A stretch of 64,000 bases of DNA from Strix aluco (Eukaryota; Chordata; Aves; Strigiformes; Strigidae): NCBI RefSeq assembly GCF_031877795.1, contig NC_133932.1, positions 38,392,180 to 38,456,179 on the forward strand. The letters are read 5' to 3'. The position numbers and the translations under genes are program-made. Numbering within the stretch: position 1 is the first letter of the stretch; every line of letters starts with the position of its first letter. Positions 40,801-49,800 of this stretch are shown piece after piece. Below the pieces are notes generated by a model. That model was not told the origin of the DNA, searched no databases, and was given only the letters and a program-made list of their open reading frames with translations.

Positions 40801-43800
40801 AATAAAGCTGCTTTTGACCTTCATTATTGAATTATTTATATTTTAAAGTATCTTTCTTTGGAAATAGAGTGGGCTTTAGAAGTAGTGCGTGGGGATGGTG
40901 GATTTCTCTGGGTATAGAGAAACTGAAGCAGCATTTTCTGGTTAATAAAAACTATTCATAAATTTTGGTTTAATACAATGAACAGTGCCAAGAAGGTTAA
41001 AGATGAAAAATAAATCCAAGATATTTCAATGTGAACAATTTTAATATTTTTGTCATGGATTCACAATCAGACAGCGGTAGTCATTACAAATCACAGGAAA
41101 TACAGTAACCAGACTACTGGCTGGCTGCCCAAAAAAGAGTATTTGCCTGTATGCTGATAATTCCAGACTGAGATCCTTTTCCTACCTGACCAAGAGCAGA
41201 GACTTGGCATGAAGTGTTCTTCACTGCCTGCAGGTGTCCACTATCTGAAATAAATGTACCAGTTACCTTTGGCAGCTCAGCTTCCCTGGTTGAAAAGTTC
41301 TTCTCTTTGCAAAGCACTTAAGTATTGACTGGAACAATTTCAGTCAATGGGGGGGGAATTGGAAGAAGCCTACCCAAGAGCTCTTGTAATGGCTTCTTGT
41401 GGATGGAGCATCCTCCTGTGAAGCAGGTCACAGAGGTCCACACTACTCTCTGATGTTGGTCAGGACATTTGAACTAAGGCCTTCCATATGACAAGTAAAT
41501 AGTCAACTGATCGATAAGGTATTAGAGGAGAACCACTCACTCACTTTGCTTAATGGTTTTTGTTCTTCCTATTAAAAATGCATAAACTAACTCTTCTCTT
41601 TCAGGGTTTCTTTTTAATCTCAAGGAACTTGCTGCTCTACCCCTTTCTCTCCACACACACACCAAAAATTACTTTCACAGCTCTAAACAAAGGAGATAGT
41701 TTATTAAATAAGGAAGTAGTTACAAGATGTAAGGATCAGATTCCAGCTGTGTAGGAGCAATGTCAGGTAAATGAGTATTTTCAGCAACTATACTGTGGCA
41801 TCACAGCCATACTCTTAGCGCTCAGCGCTATGTGCCACTGAAATGTAAAATCATCCGCTCTCATCAGACAAACTTCTCTGACCTCAGGTGAACCAAGTTA
41901 ACAAGTTCCTGCTCCTAGCAGCTTGTTATGAGCTTCCCAGAAAGATGTTATTCCCCCCTCAGTATGCTGGGATAACTGCATGTGAAGCATTCTTTTATTC
42001 AGCTCCATTAAAAACTAAGGCTATGAGCTTTACGCTCTTCAGTGGTACAGATCTTTTTTTAAACCTTACTTATTTGGACTAAAGTCTTTTAGGGAGCAGC
42101 TATAGATGCAGTTTCATGTTGGCAGGTCTGAAGTGGGGTGGTTTTGGCAGATGGGCAGAGATGAGCCACAGAGGGGTGGCAGCTACTACACCTCACTGAG
42201 CTGAAGTCAGAACAGCATGTCTGCTCACAGCATGAATATAATGCTAAGTTAATAAGTTGAAGAAGGGAAGGCTCACATAAACCTAAAATCTTTATTTTAA
42301 TAACCTTTTAGGTATCATACAGCCAAATCCCCACCAATGCATTTCTTCAGCATACAGAAGGAAGGCAAAGAAATGCAATAAGCAGTCTTTCTGGGAAATG
42401 AAAGTAGGCACTTTAAATAGAGCATTTAATAGACTTGGTCTGTCCAGTCTGGGTTCTATCTTGCAGTTTTTCTCAAATCACAAGCTCTGCTTTCCAAGAG
42501 AAAATGGAAAGAGAGGAGAACTATATTTTTCAGGAGGTCTGGCCTGGGACCTAGCTGTGAGGGGCAGAGCATTCTGTCCCGTGCCAAGAGATGTACTTAA
42601 GCGTGCATTGAGAGTTAAGGGTAAAAGCAGTCTGTTTGTGATGGTAATTTTCCTTGTGTGTTTACATGAGTGTATGCTGTTGGCCCAAGAACAGAAATGA
42701 GCACCGGAAAGTATTAAGTCTCTAATAGTGTACAGCCCTAACAAATATTTCATTGGCAGGTATGTGGGGTGGGGTGAATAGTTGTCACCTGTAAAATGTC
42801 AATTAAATGATGTATGAGCTGATGTTTACAAAATAATCAATATCACAGATAAATACAAATGAAGGGAGTAGAGAGGCTGGATTCCATCTTTCTTCACCCA
42901 GATGGGAGGCTTTGGCTTTGGCTGTGCAGCATCAGAACAAGATACTGCCTTGGATGTTGCTTCACATGGGAATAAGAACCAGCGCAAAGTAATGCACTTA
43001 AATAAGGAAGGTTTTTCCTCTGATCTGGCAGCAGATCAGCTTCAGGGAGCAGGAGCATTAGACATTTGTCTTAGGCAAACAAGCTCTGTAGGGGTTTTCT
43101 TTTTGCTTTGTTAGTGCCATGGATATATTAAGAAGTATTGTTAATCAACCTTATTTCAAAAGTATGTTATGTTATATTGGTAGTGAGTGGCAGGGCAGCA
43201 AAAGAGACAGAGGGACATGTTTCTTTTCGTTGACTGTAGCAGACCTTGATTCCCTTAGATGCCAGGAGATTTTGGGTTAGCCCTTGGCTTCAGAACTCTA
43301 AAGTTGAGTAAGAAGCTGTGGGTATGTGAGGAAGGGAGATGACTCCATCACGTATTTGTATGGTTTGTATTTTGGTTTGTGTCTTTAAAAAAAGTCTGCC
43401 GTTTCAAAACGTTTGTGTTCGGTCAGAGCTGTTCAGAGAAGAGGCAGGCAGGTAGTAAAAGTCTGTTGATGCTTTGCCTCTTTGCGGTACTGATTGCTCA
43501 GGGAGGTCATACATGTTCATTGCAGAAGTAGAAGCAATGAGACACAGGGAAGGGAGAGCTAAACTTGCTTTTGCCTCTTCCCCCTTCTTCCACGTCCTAA
43601 TGGGTTATGACACACCTTGATTTGTGTGTTGGGTTTTTGCTTTGATCCTTAAAGAAAGATCTCTTTGTCAGACTTGTGTTCATGCTTGAATTTCTCCATG
43701 GGAATGGAAGAAGTTTCAAATAGTGATAACAATCATTTACTGAAGACTATCAAAATGTATGTAACCTGTGTTTATCCCTTTATTTTTTTAAATAGATACA

Positions 43801-46800
43801 AGAATTCTCTTCTGGTTTCTGGACTGGTTCACAGCTTGCATGCTGGGATAAAACTGAAAGACCCTGGTCCTTATTTCCCAAACTCTCCATTTACCTGAGG
43901 GATGAAAACTCCAGTAGGTCATTTCGGATCTCTGTCCTACCACAGGTCTCAACCTTCTTTGTTTATTCGGTTATGCATTTATTTTTACTACGATAAAGCA
44001 CATGCTCTTAAAAAGTATGAACTATTTTTAGCAGTAATAGAGAACTGGTTTATTGCATACAAGGGAAATCTTTTCAAATGAAATTTTAAAAATTGAATTT
44101 TAAATAGGGAAGATAACAAACTTGTCAAACCTAAAACCAAAAAAGAAAAACCCAGTTTCCCTCTGAGTGCAGTCCATGTAGTTGGGAATGATTTTTTCAA
44201 ATTGTCAGGAAAATTAGGCAAGTTGTTGTTTTCACGAGCTTTAGCCACATTAGATGTCAATACAGAATGTCTCTGCTCATTTTGATCTTCTCAGTTTGGA
44301 AAGCAAATTGATTTGTTTTTCGTGACATTCTGAGTTGGAACACTTCTCCTGAATATGACAGTCTTGGCAATGAGCCAATGTGATCTCTTCACCAGTTTCT
44401 ATAACTTGGTTGGTTTATCTCTTATTAATATTCCATACCATCTTTTAGAATATAATATGCCACTTTTATTTTTTCTCTCTGACTTCCCCTCCCAGTATAG
44501 GTTGCAATACAGGCTAGTATCCTCTAACATTACTAATACAGTCTTTTACCTTAGGGAATGGTCAGGAGCAAAGGGGAGAATGAACCTTTTAAGTACATTT
44601 TAACTTGAAATATAGGAAAGCCTTATGATAAGCTTTTTCTGTATTGATCATGTAGCTTGGCAATCTTTCATCTTCCCTGAGGAGACAAGGGGTAAAATGT
44701 GACTTGAATTTATGAATCTAGAGTCTTGAAGCTGACACTGAATGCTCTCTGAATCAATTCCATCCTGATAATTTTTTTAATAATAGAATTATTCTCTCAT
44801 TTGAGTTCACAACCCAAGTTCTTTCTCAGCTATCCTTCCCTTATGGAAAGTACAATAAAAAGGGGCTCTTCTGAATTTGCTGTTGACCTTCACATAGTAA
44901 CTGACTGTGTTCAAACTTAAGCTTAGAATCCAAGAGCTACACCTCTTACCTGCATGTAAGCTTTGACCAGTTTTAAATCAGGTGCAGAAAACTGTTTGTC
45001 CCTATTCATTCTCTATTTCCAATGGAGTTTGACTGCTTGAATATAAAAATCAAAAGGTCTGAACTTCTAAGTACTGTGTGCTGTTGCTTCTTACACTCTG
45101 GTGCCTTTTTTTTTTTAATAGCTTTATATTCAACCCATCCTTGGAATAGGAGAGAATTTACAGTGCTACCGATTTGGCATCTCTTCCTCCACAAATGCTC
45201 TCGTTATTGGTGCTACAGTCATGGAAGGCTTCTATGTAATATTTGACAGAGCCCAGAGGAGAGTGGGCTTTGCAGTGAGTCCATGTGCAGGTAAGGGAAA
45301 TATTGTTCAGGACTTGGTGAGTGAGGAAACACCTGCTGCTCTCAGAGAAACACCTTTGCCACTTACCTGATGGGGAAAAGCGTGGTTACTCATGAAGTGT
45401 GAAGGGTATGTTTTTGAGCAGTCCCAAGCTATTCAGATTTCAAGGGGAGAAAAAACAATCTGTATTGCACGCAACAGTCTTTTGTCATGAAGTAAATCAG
45501 CCTCAGCTCTGGGTATCTTAGCTGCATTCTTCCTTCTGAGAGATCTTCTTTCTGAGACATCTGTCTGTGTGTGTGATTTCCCCAACAGTTACATGAGACT
45601 CATCGCTGGTTTTAATGCAGTTTCATTTTTGTGTAGTTCCTGTTCTAATTTGGAGATAAATGGATTCTTCAACTAACTTTTGCAATATGAAAAATCTTGC
45701 TTTTCTCTTAATGTAAATTGTGCCTTTTCAACCACTCAGAAATACTCAAATAGCTAAGATGAAAATGGGACTCAAATTGTGACTTGTGGTGTTTGTGTTG
45801 GTTCTAGACAGTTTTCTCAGTGTGAGTAGAAAGCCATTCATTTTTTAATTAGCTGCTGAAAAAATGTGGAAAAGCTCATCATTTTTGGCTGATTTTATAG
45901 TGCTGGTTAACTTTCTTGCTTTTTCATGATTTCTCTTATCTTGCCATGGATAGCTAAAAACAAATTTTGGGGTTTCCTCCCCTTGTTGATGAGACGTTGC
46001 TTTGGCACCACAAGAACATACAAGTGGGAGAGGAGGGAAAGGATGTGCACCCATATGCAAGTCTCTGCCCCAAACAGAAGTGGTCTATGCCCGGAAAAAC
46101 ATTGTATCATCTGAGCTTTGCATGAGAAAAGGACTAGACTGACAGTGCTTCTTTAATCCCCAGTATTTATGTTAGAGAGGGTAAGGGCAGTAAGTACTTG
46201 ACTGCTTAATGCAACCAGGTAATTGAGGAGAAAAAAGAGAGATACTAGCTAGCTGAGTTGTAGCTCCAGGGCATTTTAAAAGCTTTTTTCCTTTTTTTTT
46301 TTTTTTTTAATCTGTCCATTGTTAATGGGTTCAAAATTGTCATCTTTGAGCTTGATACGAAAGAAAATCTGGATACTGATGTGGGTTGCTTAATGAAGAC
46401 CTCAATGAGGTACCATGCAGCAATGAAAGCCACATTTTCAATGCATCTGGAAAGAGCATAACTAGACAAATTCTGCAGACCCAGTTTTCCTGCCTTTCAT
46501 TCTTCCTCATGCTTCCTGACTGCCATTTTAGCAAGCATAGGGCTGCCTCCTGTCCCTGCCACGCTGCAGCCATTAATGGAGGGGGGAGGGAGCATTTTGA
46601 CAGAACATATTGACTGACAGTGTGGTCAGCAGGGGACGTGAGCCAGCTGGTGCTCATAACAACTGCTTTGACAGCACATCTTTGTTGAGAAAAAGAATCA
46701 AGGAACCATAATAACACCTTAATGTTAATATTGCTACATGGAAGCATAGAGTTTGGCCACTTCATGTAGCTCTGCCAACCTTGTCTAGAGAGGAAGAAAT

Positions 46801-49800
46801 GAGCTTGCTGAATAGAAATGAAATCTGAATTTACATGAGCTTGGACACATGATGATACACAGCTGGTGCTAGAAGGCATTTCCTCCTTGTTTCTTTGTAC
46901 ATGTTTTGTGCATATGTCTGACCTAGAGTCTTGGAAACTTAGCTTCTTGAGAAATCAGATGTCACAAGCCACTGACTGAGACAAGATACACTGATTTGTC
47001 AGTCTCCACTCACACGGGGCAGATGACATTTTGCTGGATGTGCCAGTTATTCTGAATTCACTTCTTCACAGCTTGTGGCTTCCATATTTAACACAACTTT
47101 CATCAGAAAACCACAACTGTGAGTGGTTAGCAGTCAGTGCCGTGTGAGGGATTTAAGCTGCCTAACTGGCTTCCTGTGGAGGCCAGCCATGTCCTCCATA
47201 GCAACTATATTAATATAACTTATTTGGAGCTTTTTAGTCTGTTCGTGGGCATAAATTAAATTGAATTACTGGTGGCATAAATCTTCAGAAATAGAGAAAT
47301 ATAAAAGACCATTTGGTGTGGCTTTGCAATGACCTATGCTTTCTTGTTTACAGAAGAGTGTTAACACTACATTTAAGTCCATATTTTTATAAGATGTTAA
47401 ATGGGTATGTGGTGAATACAAAAATGAGTGGAATGGGACTAAAAACCTTGACTTCATTGAATTCCCAAGTTTCTATTGAGACTTGGCTAGAGATGAGAAC
47501 TGGCTATTCCCACAATACTCCTTGCACCATTTTCATTCTCCAGGGTGTACCAAGAGTGAGGAGAGTTAGATAGATGGCTGCAGGAAGCTATTCCATTGTA
47601 GCAGGAAAAGAAATTTGCTTTTTCCTCAATATGTGAAACCCTTTAAGACTTACTCTGCCTGTTACTAATTGCAAATTGTTTCAAGTTGGAATTTTCAAGT
47701 TGATAATTTTAGGGATAACCTACTGTTTACAGGATGACTAGAAAAGGTTTTGGATCAGGTCCCTTCTTGAGATAAGATGTTCAGATCAACTAGTTAGAAT
47801 TAGTGAAGCAACATAATGGTACCTTGGCATTGAGCAGAATTAGACCCCTAGTATTTTTGTAGTAAGTGAGAAGATCATAGGAACAAGACGAGTATTTTTT
47901 AGGGAAGAAATGCACTGAACACTGTAATCATTAATGACTTCTGTCTCATCACAGTTTAGTGTAGAGTGCACCCAAATTTGTGGGCACTAAACTCAGGAGA
48001 ATGGATGACATGACAAATAGCAGAGCTTCAGTCTGAAAGGACCTTGGTAACCTGGAGGGCTGTGCAGCAGAAACCTCAAGAGTTTTAGTGAACAGAAATG
48101 CAAAGTTCTGCACCTCGAGCAGAAAACCACCATGCATGGGTACAGTCTGGGAAGGGACCAGCTGAATAGCAGCCCTGTGGAAAAAGAACTGGGGATTATG
48201 AGGGGACTCAAGTTGAATGCAAGCCAAGGGTGAGTGCAAATGAAACTACATAACAAAGGGCAACATCCACCAGTTACATTCAGGAAGGTTCAAGTTGGAC
48301 AGGAGGAATTTCTTCTTCAACAGCAGGGTGGTACAGCACTGAAACAGGCTGTCCAGAGGGATCATGGTTTCTCCATCCTCACGGTTTTACAAGACCTGAC
48401 TAGATAAAGCTGCAACTGACCTGATATATTTTTGTGGTGACAGTCCTGCTCAGAGTAGGAGGCTGACTTCCAGGGGCCCCTTCCAAGCATTACTTTACAA
48501 TTTGATGATAAATTTGATCTAATGTCAGGTTTGCTTCCTTTCCAAACCACTCAAGATGGTGAGTGAGTGTGTTGGAGTTCGACACAAATGTTATAAAATA
48601 GCATTTTCCCAGAGATGCTATTTTTGTTCTGTAATCATCAATGATAAAGGAAATCCCTTTTATTCAAGGTCAAGAATTTATTGTAGGTAGCTACCACCAG
48701 ATGTTCTAATAAAAATATGCCAAAATATCCTAATTCAGCTAATGACTAATATACTAAGTGTGTGCGACTTAGTTTATGTTAAGGGCTTGTTTGAACAATT
48801 TAGGCAAATTTCCCCTCTTTTGATTTCCTCTCAGTATCTCTGGGGGTGGAAGAGGGTGAGGGAAGACTTCTTTTTGAGGGGAAGAAAGCAGAGACTATGC
48901 TGCTATCAAGCATTCTCAAAATGTAATTTAAAATGTCAGCCACTATGGCAACAGTTTTGTATTGCTTTTTTTAATAGGAGTAATTATTGTACTCAAGCCA
49001 AATAATGAGTAATTAGGGGCTGTTTATTTTCAAAGCTATCTCCAAGGTGGAAAATTGTGCTGCCTTTTTTTTCCCCCCCACTTCTTCAAAATCCTAAATT
49101 CCTAAGTAGTAATACTTACGCCTTGCATTTCACATTAATATTGAATGTGGCATAGTTTGTTTTCATGGACGTTCTAGATAGTTTTTCCACAAGTCTGTCC
49201 ACTACTGTGCAGCTGCCTTACCGTGTCTATGTAACCACAGTGTCTTGGCAAAGATATGCTGATGATATAGGGTGCACAGGCCAGTTTATTACCATCTGAT
49301 GAGTTGAGAGAGTACATGTACGTGTTTGGTATTCACCAGTGTTAGGGTGCTTGTGAGTGCAGCCGCAGGTTTCACCCAGACCATTCTAACAGCATGTTGC
49401 TGCTAAAGGAGCCTTCCCACACTTGCAGCTGGAGACAGGGTTGGTTCAGTTGAGTGATCCTACAGAGAATTCCTTGTTTGGGCATTTTGTTTGTTATCGT
49501 TTTCCATCAGATCAGTGAGTTGCCCTGGCTTTCCTTGCAGCCTACCAGTCACTAGCACCAATACAAAATGGGAAGCGAGGGACAGGAGTGAGGGTGAGCA
49601 GGACTCTCTCTCTCAGCAGCAAGCCATGATAAGGTTGAATTAAGTCTAATGTTGGGAGGCCGGGGACTGAATGCCAGCTAAAATCTCTCCCAATAAATTG
49701 CAGATAAAGCAGACCACCTATTCTGCATTTGTTTCTCCACAAAGAACCTTAGAGGCCACTTCCCTGCCTGTCGTGGTTTAACCAAAACCCAGGCTCCTCT

